Shown piece by piece: positions 8,156-16,523 of a DNA stretch of 64,000 nt; the stretch's first letter is position 1; each line of letters opens with the position of its first letter. A program made the position numbers and the translations under genes. Source of the stretch: Saccharothrix sp. ALI-22-I (GTDB lineage: Bacteria; Actinomycetota; Actinomycetes; Mycobacteriales; Pseudonocardiaceae); contig NZ_MTQP01000069.1 of NCBI RefSeq assembly GCF_001984175.1, positions 806,001-870,000 of the forward strand. The letters run 5' to 3'. The notes under the pieces were generated by a model. That model was not told where the DNA came from. It ran no database searches and saw only the letters and a program-made list of their open reading frames with translations.

Positions 8156-9382
8156 ATGTACGTTGCGTCCGTCCGGCCCAGTGAGCGGGTCAGGGGCAGG
8201 GTTCCCGGCACGGTGTTCGCGCTGGGCGCAGTGAGCCTGCTGACCGATGTCTCGGCCGAGATGGTCACCGCGTTCATGCCGGTCTACCTGCTGTTCACGC
8301 TGCACATGGGTTACGCGCAGTTCGGTGTGCTGGACGGTCTGTACACGGGTGCGACGGCGGTGCTGCGACTGGTCGGCGGAGCCGTCTCCGATCGGACGCA
8401 CCGGCACAAGGCCGTCGCCGCGGTCGGTTACGGACTGTCGACGGTGACCAAGTTCATCTTCCCGGTCGTGGGCGCGTCGGCGTTCGGCATCGGCGCGACG
8501 ATGGCGGCCGACCGTGCGGGCAAGGGCCTGCGCACCGCGCCGCGTGACGCGTTGATCTCCCTGGCCACCCCGCCGGACCGGTTGGGCGCGGCGTTCGGCG
8601 TGCACCGGACCATGGACACGGTCGGCGCGCTGCTCGGGCCGTTGGTGACTTTCGTGCTGCTGTACGAGATCGGCATCGTCGCGGGCCCGGTGTTCGTGGT
8701 CAGCGCGTGCTTCGCCGTGGTGGGGCTGATCGTGCTGGTGGCGTTCGTCCGGGAGAATCCGAGGCCGGTGCTGACGGGCCCGCGACCGTCCGTGAAGGCC
8801 GGGTTGGCGTTGCTGCGGCAGGCCGGGTACCGGAGGGTGACGATCGCGTCGGCGGTGCTGGGGTTGGCGACGTTGTCGGACGCGTTCGTGTTCATCCTGG
8901 TGCAGAAGGCGACTGACGCCCCGCTGCACCTGTTGCCTTTGTTGCCGTTGGGCACGGCGTTGGTGTTCCTCGTCGCCGCCACGCCGATCGGACGGCTGGC
9001 CGACCGTGTCGGCCGTTGGCCGGTGTTCCTCGGCGGCCATGTGCTGCTGTTGGCCGTGTACGTGCTGTTCCTAGCCCCCGGCACCGGCTACGTCGGCGTT
9101 GGTTCGGCCCTGTTGCTGCACGGCCTCTTCTACGCCGCGACGGACGGTGTCCTGTCCGCACGGGTGAGCGCCCTGGTGCCGGAGTCGCTGCGCGCGTCGG
9201 GTCTGTCGGTGGTGCAGACGGGCCAGGCACTGGCCCGGCTCGTGTCGTCCGTGGCGTTCGGCTTCCTCCTCCAGTTCGCCGCTTTCGGCACCGCCGTCTA
9301 CGCCGCGATCGCCTCCCTGCTGGTGGCCGTGCTCGTGGCCTGGCGCCTCAACGCACTCGCGGACACCGCTGCCACTGAGTGA
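8156..9382 (+). CDS. major facilitator superfamily transporter
   Basis: A 408-residue MFS protein with about 12 hydrophobic segments. Motif A-like loops are seen in GGAVSDRTHRHK (between TM2 and TM3 of the N-half) and PIGRLADRVGRWP (C-half). The segment GKGLRTAPRDALIS is characteristic of a drug/metabolite exporter subfamily. ATG 8156 is preferred over the in-frame GTG at 8138 because GGGA precedes it and 8138 lies next to the palindrome. It is transcribed away from the glycan genes. The substrate is unknown. The neighbouring HxlR regulator and shared palindromes suggest induction by a toxic small molecule. Confidence 0.85.
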   Translation: MYVASVRPSERVRGRVPGTVFALGAVSLLTDVSAEMVTAFMPVYLLFTLHMGYAQFGVLDGLYTGATAVLRLVGGAVSDRTHRHKAVAAVGYGLSTVTKFIFPVVGASAFGIGATMAADRAGKGLRTAPRDALISLATPPDRLGAAFGVHRTMDTVGALLGPLVTFVLLYEIGIVAGPVFVVSACFAVVGLIVLVAFVRENPRPVLTGPRPSVKAGLALLRQAGYRRVTIASAVLGLATLSDAFVFILVQKATDAPLHLLPLLPLGTALVFLVAATPIGRLADRVGRWPVFLGGHVLLLAVYVLFLAPGTGYVGVGSALLLHGLFYAATDGVLSARVSALVPESLRASGLSVVQTGQALARLVSSVAFGFLLQFAAFGTAVYAAIASLLVAVLVAWRLNALADTAATE

Positions 9383-9431
9383 CCCACGGCCACAGTTCGA
9401 CAGATGTGACATGGGCCACATATGCACGTTA

Positions 9432-9456
9432 GTTACGTTGCGGTAAATGGTTACCG
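9432..9456. promoter_or_regulatory. overlapping inverted repeats before the SnoaL-HxlR unit
   Basis: TTAC-n6-GTAA (9433-9446) overlaps CGGTAA-ATGG-TTACCG (9441-9456). Both are arms of the type often bound by HxlR-family dimers, and the second shares its half sites with the palindrome at 8120-8134. The likely role is autoregulation by the HxlR protein encoded downstream. Confidence 0.45.
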
Positions 9457-9507
9457 ATGGTGAGTATCGGGTTCCACCAGCACGAACTCACCAAGGAGAT
9501 GTTCACA

Positions 9508-9908
9508 GTGGACTCGACCACCACGCTCGCCGTTGCCCGCGAGTACCTCGACGCGGTGTCCGCGAAGGACTTCGCCACGGTCGCCGGCCTGTTCGCCGAG
9601 GGCATCGTGTGGCACCAGCCCGGCGACAACCGGCTCTCCGGCACTCATCGGGGCCGCGCCGCCGTCGAAGGCGTGCTCGGCGCGACGATGACCATCAGCG
9701 CGGGCACGTTCGAGCTCGCGGTGACCGGCGCGCCCATGGTCAACGGTGACGTGGTCGCGGTTCCCGTCCACTTCTCGGCACGGCGCGACGACGTCGAACT
9801 CGCGCAGGACGGCATCGACGTGATGCGGATCGAGGGCGACCGGATCGCGGAGGTCTGGCTCTTCTCCAGCGCCCAGGACGCCGAGGACGCCTTTGGGGCA
9901 CCGACTGA
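9508..9908 (+). CDS. SnoaL/NTF2-like protein with an apparent frameshift near its end
   Basis: A small NTF2-fold protein beginning at GTG 9508 (AAGGAG 9 bases upstream; ATG 9499 is also possible). It reads AREYLDAVSAKDFATVAGLFAEGIVWHQPGDN and ends IAEVWLFSSAQDAEDAF, typical of stress-type SnoaL-like proteins of about 130 residues. In the given sequence no stop follows DAF in frame and the reading continues for over 600 bases through the next gene. Adding one T to the TTT at 9892-9894 would give DAFWGTD and a TGA at 9906-9908, overlapping the next ribosome binding site. So I place the natural end at 9908 and call a one-base lesion or sequencing error. The HxlR gene follows directly. Confidence 0.7.
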
Positions 9909-9913
9909 GGAGA

Positions 9914-10291
9914 ATGTCGGCCATGTTCCAGCACCCGGCGTTCAACATCCTCACCGCGACCTGCCCGTCCCGCACGTCACTGGCCCGCATCGCCAACAAG
10001 TGGACGGCGATGGTGGTGATCGCACTCAGCGACGGCCCGATGCGCTTCGGCGACCTGCGCACCGTGGTCGACGGGATCAGCGGGAAAGTCCTCACCGAGA
10101 CGCTGCGGGATCTGGAACGCGACGGACTCGTCACACGGCACGCGTACGGCGAAATGCCACCCAGGGTCGAATACGAACTGACCACCCTGGGACGCACGCT
10201 GCACACGCCCCTGCAGGCGCTGGGCCACTGGGCCGAGAAACACATCGAAGAGGTGCTCGCAGCACGCGAGACCTACGACGCCCGCGGTTGA
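9914..10291 (+). CDS. HxlR-family winged-helix regulator
   Basis: A 125-residue HxlR protein starting at ATG 9914 (GAGGAG immediately upstream; ATG 9923 has better spacing). It contains the family core: KWTAMVVIALSDGPMRFGDLRTVVDGISGKVLTETLRDLERDGLVTRHAYGEMPPRVEYELTTLG split over the recognition helix and wing. A Cys in TATCPSR near the N-terminus sits where many HxlR members carry a redox-active Cys. It is co-transcribed with the SnoaL gene, whose natural stop would overlap its ribosome binding site, and may bind the repeats at 9432-9456 and 8120-8134. Confidence 0.88.
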   Translation: MSAMFQHPAFNILTATCPSRTSLARIANKWTAMVVIALSDGPMRFGDLRTVVDGISGKVLTETLRDLERDGLVTRHAYGEMPPRVEYELTTLGRTLHTPLQALGHWAEKHIEEVLAARETYDARG

Positions 10292-10303
10292 CCGCGGGCG
10301 TGA

Positions 10304-10341
10304 CCGCGGCCCGTGCACCCCCGAAGGTGCACGGGCCGCGG
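10304..10341. terminator. bidirectional stem-loop terminator
   Basis: A perfect 16-bp inverted repeat (10304-10319 with 10326-10341) has a CCCGAA loop. It lies between the convergent HxlR and YVTN genes and can serve both. Confidence 0.85.
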
Positions 10342-10360
10342 GTTCCGCAGGGGTGCGGGT

Positions 10361-11677
10361 TCAGAGGAGGTGGATCTGACCGTGTGCGGCGGACGGGCCG
10401 TGGGTCTGGTCGCCCGCGTGGCCGGCCGTGTAGCCCAGGAGCAGGGTGGCGGTGCCCACCAGTAGCGGGACGTTGGCGTTGCACTCGGCCTTGCCCGCGG
10501 AGTTCGTGGTGGCGGTGCAGAGGGGGTGGCCCTTGACGGTGCGGAACGAGACCAGCTTGCCCACCACCGGTTTGCCGGTGTGCGATTCGGTGAGCGTGGC
10601 GTCCAGGCCTCGCAGGGTGAAGCCCAGCAGGCGCAACTGGAGTTGGCCGGAGCCGGCGGCCAGCTTGGTCGGGGCGGGCGGGACGGCGTGGATCGCGATG
10701 CCCACCGGGTCCACGCCCACCGGGACCGAACCGACGGTCGACAGCGTTGCGGTGTCCACAATCGACAGTGTTCCGCTGTTGAAGTTCGTCACGTACGCCT
10801 TGGAGCCGTCCGGTGTCAGTGCCACGTTGATCGGCCTGCTGCCGACCGGGATCTGGGCCACGTGGGTCAGTGCGGCGATGTCCACCACGGACAAGGTGTG
10901 GTTCTCGCTGTTGGTGACGTACGCACGCGCGCCGTCCGGCGAGATCGCCACACCGTGCGGGATGAAGCTCACCGGCACCGTGCCGATCACGGTGTTCGAC
11001 GCGGTGGCGACCACGGCCACGTTGTTGGAGAACTTGTTGACCACGACCAGCTTCGCGCCGTCCGGGGTCACCGCCACGGCGGTCGGGGTGTTGCCGGTGG
11101 GGATGTCGGCGATCTTGGTGTTCGTCGTGGTGTCCACCACGGACACCGTGCCGGGGCCGACCACGTCGTGCGCCACGTAGAGCCGCTTGCCGTCCGGCCT
11201 CATCGCGACACCGTCGGCGTTCGCACCGACCGGGATGGTCTCGGTCGTGGTCAACGTCGCCGTGTCGACCACGGACACCGTGCCCGCCAGGTAGTTCGAC
11301 ACGTACACGTGCCCACCCGAGGGCGAGACCGCGACACCGGCGGGTCCGTCGCCGACCGGCACGGCCGCGTCCACGGTGTTGGTCGGCGTGTCGATGATCG
11401 TGAGGGTGTCATCGCGAACGTTCGTCACGTAACCGCGCGTGCCGTCGAACGCGACACCGACCCCGTAGGGCGAGTCACCGTTCGAGTCGATGAGCGTGTT
11501 GGTGACGGCGTTCGTGGCCGTGTCGAGCACCGACACCCCACCGCCGTTGTTCGCGATGTAGCCGAGCACGCGGTCGGGTTGGGCGCCCGCCGCCCCGGAC
11601 GGCACGAGCAGCAGCGCCGCGCCCAACACCACCGCACTGCACACGGCGGGCGCTTTGCGGATCTGTCTGAGCAACAC
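10361..11677 (-). CDS. secreted YVTN beta-propeller repeat protein
   Basis: A 438-residue exported protein. GTG 11677 with GGAGG 6 bases upstream sets the start. A signal peptide (CSAVVLGAALLLVPSGAAGA) is followed by about seven repeats of some 42 residues built on VSVVDTAT..V, IPVG..P.GVA.SPDG..AYVTN, the YVTN/40-residue propeller. The last about 100 residues form a separate beta domain (LQLRLLGFTLRGLDATLTE, LVGTATLLLGYTAGH) resembling an Ig-like fold. Such propellers serve as surface or extracellular scaffolds; no catalytic residues are evident. It ends near the strong bidirectional terminator and appears monocistronic. Confidence 0.82.
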   Translation of the reverse strand: MLLRQIRKAPAVCSAVVLGAALLLVPSGAAGAQPDRVLGYIANNGGGVSVLDTATNAVTNTLIDSNGDSPYGVGVAFDGTRGYVTNVRDDTLTIIDTPTNTVDAAVPVGDGPAGVAVSPSGGHVYVSNYLAGTVSVVDTATLTTTETIPVGANADGVAMRPDGKRLYVAHDVVGPGTVSVVDTTTNTKIADIPTGNTPTAVAVTPDGAKLVVVNKFSNNVAVVATASNTVIGTVPVSFIPHGVAISPDGARAYVTNSENHTLSVVDIAALTHVAQIPVGSRPINVALTPDGSKAYVTNFNSGTLSIVDTATLSTVGSVPVGVDPVGIAIHAVPPAPTKLAAGSGQLQLRLLGFTLRGLDATLTESHTGKPVVGKLVSFRTVKGHPLCTATTNSAGKAECNANVPLLVGTATLLLGYTAGHAGDQTHGPSAAHGQIHLL

Positions 11678-11782
11678 GATCGGCCTCCGGTGGGTTCGAG
11701 TCCCGCACTGGCCCAATCGCCGTACACCGCCCAGCTGTTAGCAGTCGTGGGGGCGGAAAGCCGTAGCCGGCCGCGAAACCGC

Positions 11783-13072
11783 TCAGAACCGGTAGACGTG
11801 CACCTGGTACGGACCGAAGTCGTCCACGATCTTGCCGTCCACGATCGGCACGGTCCGGTTCTCGTCCACCACCGTCGCCGTGCCCGACTCCACCGGCACG
11901 CTCAGCGTCACCTTCGCGGCGCGGCTGCGCGGGTCCTGCTTGGTGCCGTCGGTCTGCGCCAGCACCCACCGGTCCCCGCCGATCTCCTTGTGCAACACGG
12001 ACACCGGGATGCCGTTGTCGCTCACCGCCGGCGCACCCGGCTGGTTGGGCGCGTTGAGCACCCGCGCGAGGCTCTTCAGCCGCGCGTTGACCGCGGTGAC
12101 GCGAGCCATGATCTCGGGCCGGGTAAGCACGCTGGAGTACTCGCCCTTGCCCTCGGTGTAGAAGCTGTGCGCGAAGTAGTTGATGCCGGTCGCGCCGTGC
12201 AGGATGGTGTTCCACACCGCCGATTCGAGCTGGTCGGCGTTGATGATCTCGCCGTGCGTGTGCGGGTGCCCGGTCTCCACGAACCCGTACAGCGGCTTGT
12301 CCGGCCCGCACCACTTGCGCATGGTGTCGATGACCTGGCCGTAGCTGTACGCGCCGACCGTGTCGCCCCGGTCCGGGTGCGTCCAGGCGTAGTAGTCGGC
12401 CGACGCGATGTCCGCGGCCGAGCAGTACTTGCGCATGTCCTTTTCGTAGGACTCCTCGATGTAGCCGTACCCGATCTCACCGGTCGGCGTGCCCATCCAC
12501 GGGCTGAAGTTGAGGTACGTGGGCCGGGACGGGTCCTTGGCGCGCACCGCGTCGGAGGCCTTCAGGATCGCCGACGGCTGCATGTCGGGGTTGAACACGT
12601 CGCCGTAGACCTTGTTCATGTCCGGCTCGTCGGCGATCAGGTAGCCGACGTAGTTGCGGGCGTGCGCGGTGTCCGCCAAGACCGTGTCGACCCGCGTCCC
12701 GTCCGCGTAGACCCGCCAGTCGGTCTCGTAGAGGCCCTCCTGGCGGAGGTACCACCACTGGTCCTCCCACAGCCCGATGCCGAAGTCGACGCCGATCTTC
12801 GGGTAGGCCCGGCCCAGCTTCTCGCCGTTCTCCACGCCGGACGGGTCCTGCATCCAGACGTTGACCGGGAAGACGCTCGGGTCACCGGTGGGATTGGGGC
12901 CGTTGGCCCACTTCTTGTAGTAGTCCACGGACGGTCCGGCGAGCGCCGGCGCCACCACCCGGTCCGGTTCCGGATCCGGTTGCGGGTGGGACACGGCCGT
13001 GGCCGTACAAGCGGTCAGGGTGAGTCCGAGTACTGCCAAAAGTGCACGAACCATGGTCGTGCTCCTGTTCAC
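11783..13072 (-). CDS. glycoside-hydrolase-like lipoprotein (TIM-barrel type)
   Basis: A 429-residue lipoprotein: the N-terminal signal ends LGLTLTAC (Cys near 22) and a Pro-rich spacer follows. The body looks like a (beta/alpha)8 hydrolase: GVDFGIGLWEDQWWYLRQEGLYE, YLIADEPDMNKVYG with an acid pair near residue 150, NFSPWM, GFVETGHPH with a second Glu, and a C-terminal beta domain (VPVESGTATVVDENRT) usual after GH barrels. I cannot assign the GH family. ATG 13072 overlaps by 4 bases the stop of the upstream rhamnosyltransferase-like gene, so the two are translationally coupled. The likely role is trimming or remodelling the polymer outside the membrane. Confidence 0.7.
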   Translation of the reverse strand: MNRSTTMVRALLAVLGLTLTACTATAVSHPQPDPEPDRVVAPALAGPSVDYYKKWANGPNPTGDPSVFPVNVWMQDPSGVENGEKLGRAYPKIGVDFGIGLWEDQWWYLRQEGLYETDWRVYADGTRVDTVLADTAHARNYVGYLIADEPDMNKVYGDVFNPDMQPSAILKASDAVRAKDPSRPTYLNFSPWMGTPTGEIGYGYIEESYEKDMRKYCSAADIASADYYAWTHPDRGDTVGAYSYGQVIDTMRKWCGPDKPLYGFVETGHPHTHGEIINADQLESAVWNTILHGATGINYFAHSFYTEGKGEYSSVLTRPEIMARVTAVNARLKSLARVLNAPNQPGAPAVSDNGIPVSVLHKEIGGDRWVLAQTDGTKQDPRSRAAKVTLSVPVESGTATVVDENRTVPIVDGKIVDDFGPYQVHVYRF

Positions 13073-13932
13073 CTCGGCGGGGTGCGGACGCGCCCACGCG
13101 CGGCCAGCACCTGTTTTGCTTTCTCGAAGCCGCCGGGTCCGAGCAGCCGCAGCGCCGTCGTCTTGGCCAAGTATCTGGCCCCGTCCCGGGCCACCCGCAA
13201 GGGATGTCCCACGAATCGGTCACGCGCCAACACCCCACCGGCGGGCTCCGGCACGTCGTCCAGCGCGGTGCCGAACAGCGGCCGGTACGGCGCGGGCGCG
13301 ACCAGCCTGCCGCGAGTGCGATTGCTCACGTTCCCGCCGTGCACGACCTGCAGCCAGCCGGGCGCGCCGCCCAGCGACACCACCTCGGCGTGCCGGTGCA
13401 GCCGGTTGTGCCAGTCCGCCCAGCACGTCACCGGGGCGTCCCAGCTCTCCCGCATCGACGCGAACGCGTTGTCCCGGTCGTGGTGGGCGAACAGCCCCTC
13501 CGGGCTCTTGACCAGCCCGTTCGCCAGGTACAGCGCGGTGCGGCGGCCGGTGGAGCGCTCCGCCTGGAGCCGGGCGATGAAGTTCGCCGCCAGGCCGTCG
13601 TCGTTGTCGAGGTTGGTGGTGATCAGCTCGTCGCCCTTGGTCGGGAACAGCTTGGAGATGTCCTCGATCAGCTCCTCGCGGCTCACCTGAGTGCGGAACA
13701 CCGGGGTGTAGGCGTCGCCGTGGGCTTCGATGCGGTCCTTGAGCCACTGAGGGCTCTCCGGGTCGAAGTAGATCAGCCACCGGAAGTTCGACGAGGTCTG
13801 GGCCGCCACTGAGGGCAGGCAGTACCGCTCGAACAGCCCGACGCGTTCGGTCAGCCACCCGTCACGCGCCCGCACGACGCTTTCCGCGCCGACGGACGGC
13901 AGGTTGAAACGCGTCAGCACGACGTGGTCCAT
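13069..13932 (-). CDS. putative rhamnosyl transferase-like glycosyltransferase
   Basis: A 287-residue protein starting at ATG 13932. It has the features of the family named putative rhamnosyl transferase: an N-terminal VVLTRFNLPSVG, then FERYCLPSVAAQTSSNFRWLIYFDPESP and the acidic ITTNLDNDDGLAANFI acting as DXD-like motif, followed by PGWLQVVHGGNVSNRTRG. It is predicted to be a cytosolic GT-A-like enzyme. It is coupled to the GH-like lipoprotein and divergent, across about 80 bases, from the GT2-flippase-GT4 operon, so the two units may share regulation. Confidence 0.75.
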   Translation of the reverse strand: MDHVVLTRFNLPSVGAESVVRARDGWLTERVGLFERYCLPSVAAQTSSNFRWLIYFDPESPQWLKDRIEAHGDAYTPVFRTQVSREELIEDISKLFPTKGDELITTNLDNDDGLAANFIARLQAERSTGRRTALYLANGLVKSPEGLFAHHDRDNAFASMRESWDAPVTCWADWHNRLHRHAEVVSLGGAPGWLQVVHGGNVSNRTRGRLVAPAPYRPLFGTALDDVPEPAGGVLARDRFVGHPLRVARDGARYLAKTTALRLLGPGGFEKAKQVLAARGRVRTPPR

Positions 13933-14013
13933 GGAACCCCTTCCCGTATGTCCCGTACATCGGGATCGGAGCCTTGCCGTTAACGATCCGCGTTCGCGCA
14001 CGATGTGTAGAGA

Positions 14014-15063
14014 GTGACTGAGCCTCCGGCACGACCAACGGTCGACGTCGTCATCCCCTGCTACAACTACGCCCGGTTCCTGCGCGCTTGCGTGCGGAGC
14101 GTGCTCGACCAGCCCGGCGTCGACGTGCGGGTGCTGATCATCGACGACACGTCGAGTGACGAGACGCCCGAGGTCATGGCCGAACTGGTCGAGGACCCGC
14201 GGGTCGAGGGCCGCAGGCACGAGGTCAACCAGGGCCACATCGCCACCTACAACGAGGGCCTGCTGGAGTGGGCCAAGGCCGACTACACCGTACTGCTGTC
14301 CGCGGACGACCTGTTGGCGCCGGGCGCGCTCGCCCGTGCGGCCGAGGTGTTCGAGGCTCATCCGGGTGTCGGCATGGTCTACGGACGTGTTGTTTATTAC
14401 ACCGATCACGACAATTTGCCGTCCGTGATCACTCCCCCGCCCGGCCGCACGGTGTGGTCCGGTGTGGACTGGATCGAGGCGCGCTGCCGCACCGGGCAGA
14501 ACGTGCTGTCCTCGCCCGAGGCCGTGGTGCGCACGTCCGTGCAGCAGCAAGTGGGCGGCTACCGGCCGGACCTGCCGCACGCGGGCGATCTGGAGATGTG
14601 GATGCGCATCGCCGCGGTGTCCGACATCGGCTACGTGCGCGGCAAGCCCGCCGCGTACTACCGGGTGCACCAGCAGAGCATGATGCGCACCCGGTTCTCG
14701 TCGTTGTTCGCCGATCTGGAACAGCGCCACGCCGTGTTCGAGCGGTTCTTCGCCGAGCACCCCGACCTGCCGCCGGGGCTGCGGGCGCTGGCCGACCGGT
14801 CGATCGCCAAGGACGCGTTGTGGCGGGCGGTGCGCGCCTACGACCGGGACAAGCTGGCCGAGATCCCGGTGGACGAGCTGGTGACCTTCGCCCGGCGCGT
14901 CTACCCCGGCACCGAGCGACTGCCCGAGTACCGGGCGCTGCGGCGGCGGCGGGCGTTGGGCCCGAAGGTGTGCAGCCGCACGCAGCTGTTCGTCGGCAGC
15001 CACCTGGCCAAGCGCGGCGCCGGCCTGGTGGGCAAGCAGGTCTGGAAGTGGCGCGGCCAGTGA
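14014..15063 (+). CDS. GT2-family glycosyltransferase
   Basis: A 349-residue family 2 enzyme. The GT-A fold is visible: VDVVIPCYNYARFLRACVRSVL, LIIDDTSSDETPEV, NQGHIATYNEGLLEW and the nucleotide/metal site VLLSADDLLAPGAL (about 91-104), then GDLEMWMRIA as the acceptor-side acid motif near residue 192. Start GTG 14014. Its TGA overlaps the GTG of the flippase gene (GTGA), so it leads a three-gene coupled operon: GT2, flippase, GT4-like. The sugar specificity is not predictable from sequence alone. Confidence 0.88.
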   Translation: MTEPPARPTVDVVIPCYNYARFLRACVRSVLDQPGVDVRVLIIDDTSSDETPEVMAELVEDPRVEGRRHEVNQGHIATYNEGLLEWAKADYTVLLSADDLLAPGALARAAEVFEAHPGVGMVYGRVVYYTDHDNLPSVITPPPGRTVWSGVDWIEARCRTGQNVLSSPEAVVRTSVQQQVGGYRPDLPHAGDLEMWMRIAAVSDIGYVRGKPAAYYRVHQQSMMRTRFSSLFADLEQRHAVFERFFAEHPDLPPGLRALADRSIAKDALWRAVRAYDRDKLAEIPVDELVTFARRVYPGTERLPEYRALRRRRALGPKVCSRTQLFVGSHLAKRGAGLVGKQVWKWRGQ

Positions 15064-16523
15064 CCGCCGAGGTCGAGCAGCCCGAATCCGCGCGCCCCGG
15101 ACTGGAGCGCAAGGTCACCTCGGCGATCCGCTGGAGTGCGGTCAACAGCCTGGTGCAGCGGCTGAGCCAGGTGGGTGTGGGCGTCCTGCTCGCCTGGCTC
15201 ATCGCGCCCGAGCAGTTCGGCGTGTTCGCGGTCGCGCTCGTGGTGCTCAACATCGTGATGAGCGTCAGCGAGATGGGCGTCAGCGTGGCGCTGGTGCGAA
15301 CCGACAAGCCGGTCGCGGAACTCGCGCCGACGGTGACGACGCTGTCCATCGCGTCCGGTGCCCTGCTCGCGGGGCTTTGCGTGATCGGCGCGCCGTGGTT
15401 CGCGTCGGCGATGGACACGCCGCAGGCCACCGGCGTGATCCAGCTGATGTCGCTGTCGCTGGTGATCGCGGGCGCGTCGGCGGTGCCGGGTGCGCTGTTG
15501 CAGCGGGAGTTCCGGCAGGACCACAAGTTCGTCGCGGACACATCGGCGTTCGTCATCGGCACGTCCGTGGTGGTGGTGCTGGCGGTGCTGGGGTTCGGCG
15601 CGTGGAGCCTGGCGTGGTCGCGGATCGCGACCAACCTGGTGGCCGCCGTGGTGATGTTCGCCTACACCAAGCAGCGCTACCGGCCCGGGTTCGACGCGGT
15701 CCAGGCGCGGGGGCTGCTGGCGTTCGGGCTGCCGTTGGCGGGCGCGAGCCTGCTGGTGTTCGGGGTGCTGAACGTCGACTACATCATCGTCGGCAGTGTG
15801 CTGGGGACCGTGCCGCTGGGGTTCTACCTGCTGGCGTTCAACCTGGCGAACTGGCCCGTAGGTGCTTTCTCGCAGCCGGTGCGCAGCGTGTCGCTGGCAG
15901 CGTTTTCACAGGTCAGGGATGATCCGGAGCTGTTCGCCCGGACGTTCGCGCGTGCGCTGCGGCTACTCGCGCTGGTGACCGTGCCGGCGTGCGTGCTGCT
16001 GGCGGCGTTCGCCGATCCGCTGGTGCGGACCGTCTACGGCGAGCGGTGGGCGCCGGCCGCGGAGGCGTTGGCGTTGCTGGTGCTGCTGGGCGCGCTGCGG
16101 GTGGCGTTGGAGCTGGGGTACGACTACCTGGCCAGCGCCGGGCGGTCGCGGGCCATCCTGGTGATCCACCTGGTGTGGCTGGTCGCGCTTGTGCCGCTGC
16201 TGGCGTTGGGCGCACACGTGGACGGCATCCGGGGTGTGGCGGCGGCGCAGAGCGTGGTCGTGCTCCTGGTGATCGTGCCCGCGTATCTGATCGCGTTCCG
16301 GCCTTACGGGCTTCGGGCGCGGGTGCTCGGTGCGGCTGTCGCACGGCCCGCGTTCGGCGGGTTGGTGATGGTCGCGGTGGCGTTGGGCGTGCAGTCGGTG
16401 ATCGAGGGCGCTCTGTGGCGGCTGCTGGTGGGTGGCGCGTTGGCGTCGCTGACGTACGCGGTCGTCGTGTTCCCCCTGCGCCACGAGGTGCTGGGTCTGC
16501 TGCGTCGAAGGGGTAGCGAGTGA
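15060..16523 (+). CDS. Wzx-like oligosaccharide flippase (MOP superfamily)
   Basis: A 487-residue membrane protein with about 12-14 hydrophobic segments. The N-terminus KVTSAIRWSAVNSLVQRLSQVGVGVLLAWLIAPEQFGVFAVALVV is the classic start of polysaccharide exporters, followed by LQREFRQDHKF and a central VDYIIVGSVLGTVPLGFYLLAFNLANWP. It should flip the undecaprenyl-linked repeat unit across the membrane, ahead of the Wzy-like polymerase at 19.8-21.1 kb. GTG 15060 overlaps the upstream stop, and its own stop overlaps the start of the next glycosyltransferase, both by 4 bases. Confidence 0.88.
   Translation: MTAEVEQPESARPGLERKVTSAIRWSAVNSLVQRLSQVGVGVLLAWLIAPEQFGVFAVALVVLNIVMSVSEMGVSVALVRTDKPVAELAPTVTTLSIASGALLAGLCVIGAPWFASAMDTPQATGVIQLMSLSLVIAGASAVPGALLQREFRQDHKFVADTSAFVIGTSVVVVLAVLGFGAWSLAWSRIATNLVAAVVMFAYTKQRYRPGFDAVQARGLLAFGLPLAGASLLVFGVLNVDYIIVGSVLGTVPLGFYLLAFNLANWPVGAFSQPVRSVSLAAFSQVRDDPELFARTFARALRLLALVTVPACVLLAAFADPLVRTVYGERWAPAAEALALLVLLGALRVALELGYDYLASAGRSRAILVIHLVWLVALVPLLALGAHVDGIRGVAAAQSVVVLLVIVPAYLIAFRPYGLRARVLGAAVARPAFGGLVMVAVALGVQSVIEGALWRLLVGGALASLTYAVVVFPLRHEVLGLLRRRGSE

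Noticed and set aside
5764-8184. Very long plus-strand open frame under the glycosyltransferase genes
   Set aside because: It is the antisense of two clear GT families and has a His/Arg/Asp-rich sequence without motifs, as expected from high-GC third positions.
11690-11715. A complete tRNA gene suggested by the T-arm
   Set aside because: No matching acceptor 5' strand, D-arm or anticodon arm is found in the 80 bases upstream on the plus strand.
10526-13690. A plus-strand open frame of more than 1,000 codons opposite the propeller and lipoprotein genes
   Set aside because: The minus-strand genes have signal peptides and recognisable domains; this one has none and crosses gene borders.
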